Notes: generated by a model not told the origin, from the letters alone. 64,000 nucleotides of DNA from Parabacteroides chinchillae (GCF_900108035.1 NZ_FNVS01000012.1:1-64000), one strand, 5' to 3'. Positions 45,836-55,640 are shown, numbered from the stretch's first letter. Numbers and translations: made by a program.

Positions 45836-48142
45836 TTAATAACTGATCTTGCACCCCACAAAATAACTTCGGGGCGTACCGGGTCCATAGATATATTTCG
45901 AATCGCGATCTTTACCCTGATCAAAATCACTCTGATATGCCTGGAATATATTCTGTACACCTGCATTTATCTGTAAACTAACAGAACTAAACAAAGGAAT
46001 ATCATAAGCCAGTTTAATATTCATATCAAAGAAATCCGGCGTTTTCTCTTCTCTATCTTCAGGAATATAACCTGCCAAATGCTGTACCAACATACTTCCT
46101 GTATAAGTTCCGGTAAGAGATGCGGACAGACGTTTCACTGGAGTAAAAACAGAAGTGAAATAACCGTAAACATCTGGTGTCCGGAACATTTTCTTTTGTG
46201 GCTGGATGCCCGGATTTGTTTCGCTCCACGTCACTGCTTCTTTATAACGGCTACGCTGTATAGTAGCACCGGCCTGCAACTGCATCCACGAATAAACCAT
46301 CTTACCCTCCAAATTAATCCCCATTACGCGGGCACCGTCTTTATTACGACGTTCCAATATCAAGTTACCTTGTTCATCCTTCCCTACTTCCTGAAGGAAG
46401 AATACATCCTTTAAATCCGTATAGAATCCTTCCGCCAGAAAGTTTACCTGAACAGGCCCAAAGCGATGATAAAAATCAACCGAAGCACTTACACTGTTCG
46501 ACCGTTCTTCTTTCAAATCAGGATCAAGCTGGATAATAGCTACATCGCCACCAACAGCAGCAACATGCAAATCCTCGTCAAATGCTTGCGGAGCACGGAA
46601 ACCGCTTGAATAAGATAAACGTAAATTGATATCTTCAACCGGATTGAAACGTACGTTAGCTCTCGGACTAAAAATAACATGATCCATCAGGTTATGTTTA
46701 TCAAAACGGCCGCCGACAAGAAAGCTCCAACGATCATTTTTCCATTCATTCTGAAGGAAAAGACTTCCAATATGTACAGTCTGGTCAACTACACGATGAT
46801 AACCTAACATCTCATCTTTCAGCCTGTCATAATTATACTCCAGGCCTCCGGTAAATTCGGCAGGCATAAAAAGGCATTTATTCCAGTTGTATGAATATTG
46901 CGTACCACCAACAAAGGTCATATCAGTAGTATGTCCATAAGCGTCCGGATTCTGGTTCGTTCCATAATAACTATCACGTTTGGTATGCTGGGCCGAAGTA
47001 TATACATTTAAGCGATGTTTGTAGTCTTTGGAAAACAAGTCGAATTTCAACCCTCCGCCATTTATATTATGTTCTGTTTGCTCAGCAACAAGGGACTCAT
47101 GAGGAGGGCGATCAATCTGGTCGCCTCCACGACGGTATTCATTAATATTATGAAACTCGAAAGTCAGCTTAGAATAAGTGCTGGTCTTCAAATAAGAACG
47201 AAAACCTACCGTTTTTGCATTCAACTGTCCTAACTCGGAAAAACCATCGCCGTCATAATCATACGAAGCACGGTGACGGCTTTGTCCGAAAAGGTAAATT
47301 CCGGCTTTATGATCATCCGTTACTAATGAAGCATTCAATGTGGTATTATTATCAGGGCGGCTACCTCCTATCATTGTCAGGGAGTGAGCCAATTGGGCAG
47401 AGTTGCGCAATGGCTCTTTTGTTATGATATTTATTGTTCCTGCTATGGCAGAAGAGCCAAATAATGCAGAACCGCCTCCGCGCATAACTTCTACACGTTC
47501 TATCATATTAGCAGGAATCTGTTCCAATCCATAAACACCGGTAAGGGCACTGAATATCGGACGGCTATCTACCAGTATCTGTGTATAAGGGCCTTCCAGC
47601 CCATTGATTCGAACTTGTTGAAAACCACAGTTCTGACAATTGTTTTCCACACGCACTCCCGGTTGAAAGTTCAACCCGTCAGCTAAAGAGGTTGCATGGG
47701 TTGTCTCAAAAACCTTCGCATCCAATACATTCACCAGAGACGGAGCCAACCGGCGGGTCGTCTCATTCCGGTTTGCCGAAACAACAACGCCATCCAATGA
47801 AACAGCATCTTCTTCAGCTTCAAAGTTTACTTCCAAAGTCTTTCCTTTCTTAAGAGTCAATTGCTTCTCTATTGTTTTATAACCTAAAGACTTCATCACT
47901 AAAGTAAACTTACCTTCCGGAAGATTTTTCAGGTAATAGTGTCCGGTAGCATCAGTGGAAGTACCGATCGTTGTTCCGTGTAGATAGACGTTAATAAAAG
48001 AAAGATGTTCTCCGCTTTTTTTGTCCAAAATATGTCCCACTACATTAGCATCCGAAGGGTTAAGGTGCATATCATCATCTCCTGCCCATAAAACCGAAAA
48101 GGTATGACACAGGCATAGTATAAGTATAAATATCCTATTCAT
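45836..48142 (-). CDS. TonB-dependent outer-membrane receptor
   Basis: 768 aa. Signal peptide (1-20), CarboxypepD_reg-like domain (about 33-112: VVGHILDKKSGEHLSFINVY), plug (LAPSLVNVLDAKVF, VRINGLEGPYTQILVDSRP, RVEVMRGGGSALFGSSAIAG) and a 22-strand barrel ending YFVGCKISY. An unusual CxxC (Cys169, Cys172; NNCQNCGF) lies in the plug. It is not SusC-like: shorter, with no SusD partner. Together with the His-rich neighbour it suggests uptake of a metal or metal complex; the ligand is unproven. Confidence 0.9.
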   Translation of the reverse strand: MNRIFILILCLCHTFSVLWAGDDDMHLNPSDANVVGHILDKKSGEHLSFINVYLHGTTIGTSTDATGHYYLKNLPEGKFTLVMKSLGYKTIEKQLTLKKGKTLEVNFEAEEDAVSLDGVVVSANRNETTRRLAPSLVNVLDAKVFETTHATSLADGLNFQPGVRVENNCQNCGFQQVRINGLEGPYTQILVDSRPIFSALTGVYGLEQIPANMIERVEVMRGGGSALFGSSAIAGTINIITKEPLRNSAQLAHSLTMIGGSRPDNNTTLNASLVTDDHKAGIYLFGQSRHRASYDYDGDGFSELGQLNAKTVGFRSYLKTSTYSKLTFEFHNINEYRRGGDQIDRPPHESLVAEQTEHNINGGGLKFDLFSKDYKHRLNVYTSAQHTKRDSYYGTNQNPDAYGHTTDMTFVGGTQYSYNWNKCLFMPAEFTGGLEYNYDRLKDEMLGYHRVVDQTVHIGSLFLQNEWKNDRWSFLVGGRFDKHNLMDHVIFSPRANVRFNPVEDINLRLSYSSGFRAPQAFDEDLHVAAVGGDVAIIQLDPDLKEERSNSVSASVDFYHRFGPVQVNFLAEGFYTDLKDVFFLQEVGKDEQGNLILERRNKDGARVMGINLEGKMVYSWMQLQAGATIQRSRYKEAVTWSETNPGIQPQKKMFRTPDVYGYFTSVFTPVKRLSASLTGTYTGSMLVQHLAGYIPEDREEKTPDFFDMNIKLAYDIPLFSSVSLQINAGVQNIFQAYQSDFDQGKDRDSKYIYGPGTPRSYFVGCKISY

Positions 48143-48289
48143 TGCTTGATAAAAATAATTTAATATGATCTTAATAATCTATTTGGAAGGAATAACATAT
48201 TCTTTCAATGGAATATAATTCTTTCCGGGAGAAAATAGAATTTCTTTCGAAAGGAATCCTAAATCCTTCCGAAAGGAATGTTTTTAATA

Positions 48290-48646
48290 TCAAGCTAAAA
48301 CAGGAGGTGCACGAAGATATAAATTCCCTTTCACAGGAACCGGAAACGCCGGATAAACCGGCGATTCAGAAATTTCGCCTATATAAAGTGTATAAAAATG
48401 TAGTTGCAGCGGATGAACCGTTCCATCGGTCGCATGTAGCGAAGAGAGTATATGGAACAGCTGTATTTCGGCTAAGGAATTGTGATGATGAGAAGAACTA
48501 TTCGAATCAGTTTTAAATGGATGAGCATGTACAATGGTTACGCCGTACTCAATATGCACGTGTGTAAAAAGTGATACACAACTATAGTACGTAATAAAAA
48601 GTACCGGTAGTAACCACTTCAAATATTTAATTATATGTTGTCTCAT
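48290..48646 (-). CDS. Small His-rich membrane/exported protein
   Basis: 118 aa, no named family recognised. An N-terminal hydrophobic segment (about 10-28) is followed by His clusters: HVHIEYGVTIVHAHPF and SSSSHHHNSLAEIQLFH. The VHAHPF/HHH pattern recurs in small proteins encoded beside TonB receptors of Bacteroidales and suggests Zn, Cu or heme binding. It is upstream of the receptor in the same direction (147-bp gap) and probably shares its regulation. Confidence 0.65.
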   Translation of the reverse strand: MRQHIIKYLKWLLPVLFITYYSCVSLFTHVHIEYGVTIVHAHPFKTDSNSSSHHHNSLAEIQLFHILSSLHATDGTVHPLQLHFYTLYIGEISESPVYPAFPVPVKGNLYLRAPPVLA

Positions 48647-48810
48647 CCAACTTTATCCCGATTAGGGACAACAAAGATAAAAAAACAATCGTTTTTAAGC
48701 AATATTTCATTTAAAATAACTATTTAATCCTTTTAGCAGAACAAACAAAATTATAACAAAAAACAACAAACTAATTGTAAGCATCAAATAGCATTTGTAT
48801 AATAATTTGT

Positions 48811-48818
48811 TACTTTTG
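48811..48818 (+). promoter_or_regulatory. -7 box of the malic enzyme gene
   Basis: TACTTTTG, 42 bp before ATG 48861. A TTTG at 48794 is too close (13 bp) to be a standard -33. Confidence 0.45.
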
Positions 48819-48860
48819 TAGGCAATTTACAAAGAAACAAAATACAAAATCGATGAACAT

Positions 48861-51146
48861 ATGGCAAAAATAACGAAAGATGAAGCGCTTCGGTATCATT
48901 CCGAAGGCAAACCCGGAAAAATAGAAGTAATTCCCACAAAACCACACAGTACACAAACAGATTTATCATTAGCTTATTCGCCAGGTGTAGCCGAACCATG
49001 CCTGGAAATTGAAAAGAATCCGCTCGATGCTTATAAATATACATCAAAAGGAAATCTGGTAGCTGTTATATCAAACGGTACTGCCGTTTTAGGTTTGGGA
49101 GACATCGGCCCAATGGCAGGAAAGCCGGTAATGGAAGGAAAAGGGCTTTTATTCAAAATCTTTGCAGGCATTGATGTATTTGACATCGAAGTAGCAGAAA
49201 AAGACCCTGAAAAATTCATTCAAACAGTAAAAGCTATTGCGCCTACTTTTGGAGGCATCAATCTGGAAGACATAAAAGCTCCGGAATGTTTCGAAATAGA
49301 AACACGCCTGAAGGAAGAACTAGATATTCCTGTCATGCACGACGACCAACACGGAACAGCCATTATCTCTGCTGCCGGTCTTTTAAACGCATTGGAACTA
49401 ACCGGCAAAAAGATTGAAGAAGTACAGATCGTAGTAAACGGTGCCGGTGCGGCCTCTATCTCTTGTACAAAACTATATGTATTGCTAGGAGCACGCAAGG
49501 AAAACATTATCATGTGCGACAGTAAAGGCGTTATATCAAACAAACGCACCGACTTGAATGCTGCTAAGCTCGAATTTGCAACCGATCGGGATATAAAGAC
49601 ATTGCAGGAAGCTGTTGCAGGTAGTGATGTATTCCTTGGTTTGTCTGTTGCCAACGTATTAACCCAGGAAATGGTTCGTTCCATGAATGCAAATCCGATC
49701 GTATTTGCATTGGCTAATCCGAATCCTGAAATCTCTTATGCTGATGCAATGGCATCGCGCAACGACATCATTTTTGCAACCGGCCGTTCCGATTATCCGA
49801 ACCAAATAAATAATGTATTAGGATTCCCTTATATTTTCCGCGGCGCACTCGATGTTCATGCCAAGGCAATTAATGAAGAGATGAAACTAGGTGCCGTTCA
49901 TGCGATTGCTGATCTGGCAAAAGAACCTGTTCCGGATGTGGTAAATGCGGCTTATAAGCTAAAACGCACTACCTTTGGACGCGATTATATTCTTCCAAAG
50001 CCACTCGACCCACGCTTACTAACCCGCGTTTCCATAGCTGTAGCCAAAGCTGCCATCAAATCAGGAGTTTCTCGCAAAACAATCACCGACTGGGATGATT
50101 ATGCAAACCATTTGCGTGAAATGATGGGATACGATAATAAAATGCTTCGTTCTTTCACGGATATGGCCAAGGCAAATCCGAAACGTGTGGTATTTGCAGA
50201 AGCAAACCATGTAAATATGCTGAAAGCCGCTATTGAAGCAAAGTCTGAAGGTATTTGCCAACCAATTTTATTAGGCAATGAAGAACGACTTCAAAAACTG
50301 GCAGCCGAAGAAAATCTGAGCCTTGAAGGTATAGAGATCGTAAATCTGCGCCACGACCGTGAAGAAGAACGGCGCAATCGCTATGCCCGCATTCTTGCAG
50401 AAAAAAAGGCACGCGAAGGTGTCACTTTTGCCGAAGCATGTGAAAAGATGGTTGGTCGCAATGCCTTCGGGATGATGATGGTAGCAACCGGAGATGCAGA
50501 TGCGTTCATTACCGGCGTTTACAGCCGTTATTCGGAAGTGACAAAACTGGCGGAAGAAATCATCGGAATCCGTCCCACATACAATCATTTCGGAGCAATG
50601 AATATTGTTACCTGCAAAAAAGGAACTTTCTTTATTTCCGACACATTGATTAACCGTCATCCTTCTACCGACGTACTGATCGATATTGCACGTCTGACGC
50701 ATGATGCCGTCAAGTTCTTTGCACATGAACCTGTAATGGCAATGCTTTCATATTCCAATTTCGGTTCCGACAAAAAAGGTAGTCCGCAAAAAGTACATGA
50801 TGCCATCGATTTCTTGCATAAAAATTATCCGGAAATGGTTATTGACGGAGAAATGCAAGTAAACTTTGCTCTCGACAAGAAACTTCGCGACGAGATGTAT
50901 CCGTTCAATAAACTAAAAGGCCAAGATGTAAACACATTAATTTTCCCGAATCTAAGCTCAGCCAACAGTGCCTATAAATTATTGGACGCACTTGGAATTT
51001 CCGAGACAATTGGCCCGATCCAAATGGGATTAAATAAGCCGATCCACTTTACAGATGTGGAAAGCACGACCCGCGACATCGTAAATCTGACAACCGTTGC
51101 AGTTGTAGATGCGATTGTACAGGAACAGATAGAAAAAGAGAAATAA
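48861..51146 (+). CDS. maeB: NADP-type malic enzyme with phosphotransacetylase-like domain
   Basis: 761 aa. The N-terminal malic enzyme (about 1-425) has SLAYSPGVAEPCLEIEKNP, GNLVAVISNGTAVLGLGDIG, MHDDQHGTAIISAAGLLNAL and VVNGAGAASISC. The C-terminal domain (about 430-761) is phosphotransacetylase-like (VVFAEANHVNMLKAA, PTYNHFGAMN) and in this family is regulatory rather than catalytic. It decarboxylates malate to pyruvate, making NADPH. Confidence 0.95.
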   Translation: MAKITKDEALRYHSEGKPGKIEVIPTKPHSTQTDLSLAYSPGVAEPCLEIEKNPLDAYKYTSKGNLVAVISNGTAVLGLGDIGPMAGKPVMEGKGLLFKIFAGIDVFDIEVAEKDPEKFIQTVKAIAPTFGGINLEDIKAPECFEIETRLKEELDIPVMHDDQHGTAIISAAGLLNALELTGKKIEEVQIVVNGAGAASISCTKLYVLLGARKENIIMCDSKGVISNKRTDLNAAKLEFATDRDIKTLQEAVAGSDVFLGLSVANVLTQEMVRSMNANPIVFALANPNPEISYADAMASRNDIIFATGRSDYPNQINNVLGFPYIFRGALDVHAKAINEEMKLGAVHAIADLAKEPVPDVVNAAYKLKRTTFGRDYILPKPLDPRLLTRVSIAVAKAAIKSGVSRKTITDWDDYANHLREMMGYDNKMLRSFTDMAKANPKRVVFAEANHVNMLKAAIEAKSEGICQPILLGNEERLQKLAAEENLSLEGIEIVNLRHDREEERRNRYARILAEKKAREGVTFAEACEKMVGRNAFGMMMVATGDADAFITGVYSRYSEVTKLAEEIIGIRPTYNHFGAMNIVTCKKGTFFISDTLINRHPSTDVLIDIARLTHDAVKFFAHEPVMAMLSYSNFGSDKKGSPQKVHDAIDFLHKNYPEMVIDGEMQVNFALDKKLRDEMYPFNKLKGQDVNTLIFPNLSSANSAYKLLDALGISETIGPIQMGLNKPIHFTDVESTTRDIVNLTTVAVVDAIVQEQIEKEK

Positions 51147-51166
51147 AAATAAAAAACTTACTCTCT

Positions 51167-51214
51167 ATAGCGCAGGTGCAACAATCTTTTTCTTTGCACC
51201 TGCGCTATATTTTT
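51167..51214. terminator. Bidirectional terminator between maeB and the OMP gene
   Basis: Perfect 14-bp stem ATAGCGCAGGTGCA (51167-51180) / TGCACCTGCGCTAT (51195-51208) with A/T runs on both sides; serves the two converging genes. Confidence 0.88.
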
Positions 51215-51977
51215 ATTTCTTCTTTTTCAGGTCCATTTGAAGTTGAATACCAATCGAAACGCTCAAATCATTCGCCCATGAATGAGATTTATTTGTAACT
51301 ATGACAGGAGGTATGTCCGGCAACGTTGTTGTATGGATAGCTTTACAAGATTGTATCGGAAAACGATAGCTTACATCAAAAATGACACTGCATTTATTTG
51401 ATGTACGATAACCTATAGATGTTCCTGCATTGAAAAACATAGGCGACCTGTCTATTTCCAAACGGGTAGTTTTCCCATCAACCGTTGTCGAATTATCAGA
51501 TGAACAACCGGCAGACATCCACCCTATTCCGACTCTTGGCATCAACTGCCACCTATTCCTTTCCACAATATATGATACTCCAAGTGCCACAGAAGGTTTT
51601 ATTTTACTTAAACCTGGAATCAACTCGTCAAGAAGTGCGTTACCGATATTCTGTACTAAATCATCGGTTTGTACTTTATAGAAAGAAAGTCCTAAATCAA
51701 AATAAGCACACCAATTGCGTGCAAACGCAACATTCATTCGCATGTCAAACTGGGTAGCTACATCCGCTCGTGAACCAAACCATTCTGAATAATCATTTCC
51801 TCCGGTATTAAAATTAGAACCTAAAGAAAATGACATCATAAACGGTCTCTGCATAGATTCTATTCTATGCTTATCCTTAATAGTTGTAAAATGCTCTTTC
51901 TCTTGAGCCGTGGTCGGTACTATACCTATGACAAATAGGCATAAAACTAGTATTCCATATAAAGTCCTTGTTCTCAT
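51213..51977 (-). CDS. Outer-membrane beta-barrel protein, unknown role
   Basis: 254 aa from ATG 51977 (MRTRTLYGILVLCLFVIGIV), chosen for its signal peptide ending TTAQ. The ATG at 52040 adds 21 residues in front of it. Alternating strands (FMMSFSLGSNFNTGGN, YFDLGLSFYKVQ, FDVSYRFPI, LSVSIGIQLQM) fit a small porin-like barrel. No specific family recognised. Confidence 0.75.
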   Translation of the reverse strand: MRTRTLYGILVLCLFVIGIVPTTAQEKEHFTTIKDKHRIESMQRPFMMSFSLGSNFNTGGNDYSEWFGSRADVATQFDMRMNVAFARNWCAYFDLGLSFYKVQTDDLVQNIGNALLDELIPGLSKIKPSVALGVSYIVERNRWQLMPRVGIGWMSAGCSSDNSTTVDGKTTRLEIDRSPMFFNAGTSIGYRTSNKCSVIFDVSYRFPIQSCKAIHTTTLPDIPPVIVTNKSHSWANDLSVSIGIQLQMDLKKKK

Positions 51978-52306
51978 AAAGGAAGATTTTAATGATGTAT
52001 TTATAAAATGCAAGATTAACAAAATACTGCATAACTTCATAACCTATTTATAGGAAATCTTAAATATACTCTTGCTCATATACCTTGTTTTTTATGTTCG
52101 TAACAATGGGGTTATAACCTCCCGCTGCTAAGAAACGATTAACAATTAGTTTATGAACGGACATCTAAGAGACAACGAGCGACAAATCAGCAACTTAACA
52201 TTAAAATCGTTACTATTTTATTTCGCTCAATTTTCAGTAACGATTTAGTAACACTACTTTGTCCAAACGAGGCATTTTCTTGTCCTTTTCTTGTCTGCCG
52301 ACAAAA

Positions 52307-52344
52307 CAAAAAAAGTCCCGTAAAACCTTGATTTTACGGGACTT
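52307..52344 (-). terminator. Terminator that belonged to tRNA-Ser
   Basis: Perfect 13-bp stem AAGTCCCGTAAAA (52313-52325) / TTTTACGGGACTT (52332-52344), with an A run at 52305-52314 giving minus-strand U's. It lies 36 bp beyond the severed 3' end of tRNA-Ser, in the right orientation to end that transcript before the insertion. 52041-52306 holds no gene. Confidence 0.8.
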
Positions 52345-52379
52345 GTCTTAGCTTTTCCACCATTTATCTTTAGTGTTCA

Positions 52380-52392
52380 GCGGAGAGATAGG
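52380..52392 (-). other. attL: severed 3' end of tRNA-Ser
   Basis: On the minus strand this reads CCTATCTCTCCGC. CCTA completes the T-stem and TCTCTCC is the exact complement of the acceptor 5' strand GGAGAGA of the tRNA-Ser at 60860, followed by G, the usual Ser discriminator. It marks the left end of the integrated element. Confidence 0.7.
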
Positions 52393-52510
52393 CTCTCTAT
52401 CCTATTATATCATAAAATATCTTATCATATCAATATATTACTAATAAGCAGCTTAATACGTTGGAATAACAAAATGAATAATCGCAAAATTAATTTGGTT
52501 ATCTCAAAAA

Positions 52511-52530
52511 TTGGGTGTAATTTTGGGTGT
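52511..52530 (+). repeat. Integrase arm-type repeat, left
   Basis: TTGGGTGTAATTTTGGGTGT, matching the right-end copy at 60721-60740 in 18 of 20 bases. Each is a double TTGGGTGT, and an inverted CACCCAAAA overlaps the integrase start. Placed at both element ends, these look like arm-type binding sites. Confidence 0.6.
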
Positions 52531-52550
52531 AAATAATAAACGCACCCAAA

Positions 52551-53876
52551 ATGAATATCAAACGAAACATAATCTTCACTCCCGAAAGCAGGAAAAAAGA
52601 CGGTCTTCCAATTGTGGAGAATGTGCCTATCCGAATGAGAGTGATTTTCGGAGGCAAACGCATTGACTTCACAACAGGCTATCGTATTGATGTCGCTAAA
52701 TGGGATTACGAGAAACAACGTGTTAAGAATGGCAGCACGAATAAACTCAAACAATCATCAAGTGAAATCAATGCCGACATTAACAATTACGAATCTATAA
52801 TACAATCAATATTCAAGGAGTACGAAGTCGCAAACACATTGCCTACTCCTGCGCAGATTCGTTTGTCGTTCAATGAACGAATCAAAGCGTCAGTCAATGA
52901 AGAACCCACCGAGGAAATCATTGAAGAGCCCGTCATATCGTTTTGGGAACTGTACGATGAATTTGTGAAAGAAAACGGCAGACTCAATAATTGGACTCAT
53001 GCCACTTTTCAAAAATTCAAGACTGTAAATAATCACCTTACCGATTTTAGGAACTATCTGGAACACGAACTTTCATTTGATTTTTTCTCAGAAGATGGGT
53101 TGAATGATTATGTTGATTATCTCCGAAACGTTGAGGATATGCGCAATGTGACCATAGGCAAGCAAATATCATTCTTGAAATGGTTTTTGCGATGGTCTGC
53201 GAGAAAGGGATATCACAGCAATATGGCTTTTGACTCATTCAAGCCGAAGTTAAAGAGCACTCAGAAAAAAGTGATCTTTCTCACCACGGAGGAACTGACA
53301 CGGCTGCGCGACGTAACAATTCCTTCTGCAAAACAATATCTTGAAAGGGTAAGAGATATTTTCCTGTTTCTATGTTTTAGCGGTTTGCGATATTCCGACA
53401 TTGCAAATCTCAAGCGCAGCGACATAAAAGCCGGGCACATAGAGGTTACTACCATGAAAACAGCCGATAGTTTGAGTATTGAATTAAATGCGCAAACAAA
53501 ATCGATTATTGAGAAATACAAAGACATTCAATTTAAGAATGACCGAGTTCTTCCTATTATCACCAACCAAAAATTTAATGTGTATCTGAAGGAGCTCGGA
53601 CAATTGGCAGGCATAGACGAACCCATACGCGAAACCTTTTATAAAGGGAATGAACGCATTGATATGGTCACTCCCAAATATGTACTGCTTGGTTCCCACG
53701 CCGGAAGAAGGACATTTATATGCAATGCTCTTGCCCTTGGCATTCCTCCCCATGTGGTGATGAAATGGACGGGGCATTCCGATTACAAGGCGATGAAACC
53801 GTACATCGACATAGCGGACAATATCAAGGCGCAAGCCATGACAAAATTCGATAATCTTCTCGGTCAGCATACATAA
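52551..53876 (+). CDS. int: Tyrosine recombinase (integrase)
   Basis: 441 aa. Arm-binding N-terminus (RMRVIFGGKRIDFTTGYRID), SAM-like core-binding domain (about 130-225) and catalytic domain. The catalytic set is visible: Arg in CFSGLRYSDIANL, Lys in MKTADS, HxxR in GSHAGRRTF, His in WTGHSDYKAM and Tyr in KPYIDIAD. It should integrate and excise the element at the tRNA-Ser end. The N-terminal ATG overlaps an inverted arm-type repeat, suggesting autoregulation. Confidence 0.95.
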   Translation: MNIKRNIIFTPESRKKDGLPIVENVPIRMRVIFGGKRIDFTTGYRIDVAKWDYEKQRVKNGSTNKLKQSSSEINADINNYESIIQSIFKEYEVANTLPTPAQIRLSFNERIKASVNEEPTEEIIEEPVISFWELYDEFVKENGRLNNWTHATFQKFKTVNNHLTDFRNYLEHELSFDFFSEDGLNDYVDYLRNVEDMRNVTIGKQISFLKWFLRWSARKGYHSNMAFDSFKPKLKSTQKKVIFLTTEELTRLRDVTIPSAKQYLERVRDIFLFLCFSGLRYSDIANLKRSDIKAGHIEVTTMKTADSLSIELNAQTKSIIEKYKDIQFKNDRVLPIITNQKFNVYLKELGQLAGIDEPIRETFYKGNERIDMVTPKYVLLGSHAGRRTFICNALALGIPPHVVMKWTGHSDYKAMKPYIDIADNIKAQAMTKFDNLLGQHT

Positions 53877-53903
53877 TCAGACGATATTACCTGACAACCA
53901 CCG

Positions 53904-53935
53904 ATACCACTCAATTTTCTTGGGTGGTATTTTTA
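53904..53935 (+). terminator. Integrase terminator
   Basis: 11-bp stem ATACCACTCAA / TTGGGTGGTAT (one T-G pair), loop TTTTC, then T residues. Confidence 0.85.
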
Positions 53936-54011
53936 TTACTTATTAAATATCAGCGATATGCAATAATCACATATTTAAGTCTGCCACCTCCGTGCCACCT
54001 GTAAGCCATTG

Positions 54012-54061
54012 TAATTTTGCAGTGTCGACAAGAACAAACAAAAGCCCCGGCGCCGGGGCTT
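54012..54061 (+). promoter_or_regulatory. Promoter and 20-bp GC palindrome before DUF3853
   Basis: TAATTTTG (54012-54019) is a good -7 box. The expected 5' leader contains AAGCCCCGGCGCCGGGGCTT (54042-54061), a perfect 20-bp palindrome, 22 bp before the DUF3853 start. It could be an operator, an mRNA-stabilising hairpin or an attenuator. No U tract follows, so plain termination is unlikely. Confidence 0.6.
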
Positions 54062-54083
54062 AAACTCTAAAAGGAACAATAAT

Positions 54084-54398
54084 ATGAATATCGCAAATTT
54101 ACTCCAGAAACCTTTGTGGCAAATGACCGGGGAGGAGTTCATGTATCTCTCCCGGAACGCCGGCAGAGATACCGAGGCGAAAGAGCCTATGACAAATACA
54201 GTGGATGCCACCGCATCCAAGTATGTATATGGATTGGCAGGGATAGCGCAGATTTTCGGATGTAGTATCCCTACCGCCAACCGCATCAAGAAAAGCGGAA
54301 AGATTGATAAGGCGATACGTCAGATCGGCAGAAAAATAATTGTTGATGCCGAGCTTGCGCTTGAACTTGCAGGACGTAAAACAGGTGGACGCAGATGA
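54084..54398 (+). CDS. DUF3853 helix-turn-helix protein
   Basis: 104 aa. PLWQMTGEEFMYLSRN followed by a MerR/excisionase-type winged helix (YGLAGIAQIFGCSIPTANRI, AIRQIGRKIIVDAELAL). DUF3853 proteins are found downstream of integrases in Bacteroidales mobile elements and may act as excision factor or regulator. Its stop overlaps the next start by 4 bp. Confidence 0.88.
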   Translation: MNIANLLQKPLWQMTGEEFMYLSRNAGRDTEAKEPMTNTVDATASKYVYGLAGIAQIFGCSIPTANRIKKSGKIDKAIRQIGRKIIVDAELALELAGRKTGGRR

Positions 54399-55471
54399 TG
54401 GAGGAACGTATGACAACCGCACTGACCGCAGAGGCAGCCATAAAGATGTGGCACGCCTCGCGGCTGAGCGTAACGCAGACCTATGAGATGTCACCGGAAA
54501 TAATAAAGGCGCATGATTCAGTAATTGGGACACTCGGCAACTTCAGTGCGTCAATTGGAAAGGCTAAGAGTAAAAAGACATTCAACGTATCGGCGATAGT
54601 GGCTGCCGCTCTGATGAACGGAACAGTGCTGAGATACAGTGCCTCGTTGCCGGAGAACAAACGCAGGGTGCTGTATATCGACACCGAGCAAAGCCCGTAT
54701 CATTGCCAAAAAGTGATACGGCGCATCCTTCGCCTTTGTGGTCTGCCTACCGACAAAGATCATGAGAATCTTGAATATCTCGCGTTGCGTAAATATTCTC
54801 CGGAGGAACGCATTGAAATCACCAAACAGGCGATATACAATCTTTCCGACATCGGCTTGGTGATAATTGACGGAATCCGTGATTTTGTAAACGATATAAA
54901 TAGCCCCGGAGAATCGACAAGGATAATAACCATGCTTATGAAATGGACTGACGAGCGTCAAATCCATATCCATGCAATCCTTCATCAGAACAAGAGCGAT
55001 GAAAACGCAAGAGGGCATATCGGGACTGAACTCAACAACAAGGCTGAAACCGTACTTCTTGTAGAAAAGGATCCGCAGGATTCAGACACGAGTTGCGTAA
55101 GGAGTGTACATATCCGAGCAATGGATTTTGAACCGTTTGCATTTCGTATCAACAGTGACGCTTTGCCGGAGCTGATGGACGGATATGTTGCGGCGACCAA
55201 AGATGGCGGCAGGCAACGCCGCTCCAGATTCGACCCATACTCCGACATTTCCGAACAGCACCATAGGATTGCCCTTGAATCCGCATTCTCATTACAATCG
55301 GAATACGGCTACAAGGAACTGACTGAGGCATTACTCAAAGCCTATTCCCTTGTCAGCGTCAAACTGAGCAACAACAAGATTGTCTCCCTTATTTCCATGC
55401 TCAAATGCAAGCGTATGATTATACAGGACGGCTCAAAGAAATACACATACAACAGCGACTTTAAATATTGA
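54395..55471 (+). CDS. RepA-like AAA ATPase
   Basis: 358 aa. RecA-like ATPase with an atypical P-loop (SIGKAKSKKT, about 53-62), a following YIDTEQS and Walker B LVIIDGIRDF (about 153-162). HAILHQNKSDENARGHIGTE is typical of the RepA/DnaB-like (AAA_25) group. It probably acts as the element's replication helicase after mobilisation. The C-terminal approximately 80 residues look like a winged helix. Confidence 0.82.
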   Translation: MMEERMTTALTAEAAIKMWHASRLSVTQTYEMSPEIIKAHDSVIGTLGNFSASIGKAKSKKTFNVSAIVAAALMNGTVLRYSASLPENKRRVLYIDTEQSPYHCQKVIRRILRLCGLPTDKDHENLEYLALRKYSPEERIEITKQAIYNLSDIGLVIIDGIRDFVNDINSPGESTRIITMLMKWTDERQIHIHAILHQNKSDENARGHIGTELNNKAETVLLVEKDPQDSDTSCVRSVHIRAMDFEPFAFRINSDALPELMDGYVAATKDGGRQRRSRFDPYSDISEQHHRIALESAFSLQSEYGYKELTEALLKAYSLVSVKLSNNKIVSLISMLKCKRMIIQDGSKKYTYNSDFKY

Positions 55472-55589
55472 CCAACCGCTTTACTCTGCTTTTCGGGGTC
55501 TATATTATGGAACAGTGTAAAGCGAATAGGCATGACAGCGTAAAAGAGAGAAACCGGGAGTGGCGACAGACAGGGCTTGCCCTTGTTAT

Positions 55590-55632
55590 AGCCCACTATA
55601 ACTACTCCGCTTCGCTCCCGTAGTTGTGGGCT
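55590..55632 (+). other. Candidate oriT hairpin
   Basis: AGCCCAC (55590-55596) and AACTAC (55600-55605) pair with GTAGTT (55620-55625) and GTGGGCT (55626-55632) around a 14-nt loop. It lies 236 bp before the relaxase gene, where Mob-type elements usually carry oriT. No nic site can be assigned from sequence alone. Confidence 0.5.
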
Positions 55633-55640
55633 CTTCCGAG

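Noticed and set aside
52380-52401. Simple hairpin instead of attL
   Set aside because: GGAGAGATAGG and CTCTCTATCC pair only with mismatches, whereas the 12-nt fit to the missing tRNA-Ser end is exact and a terminator follows.
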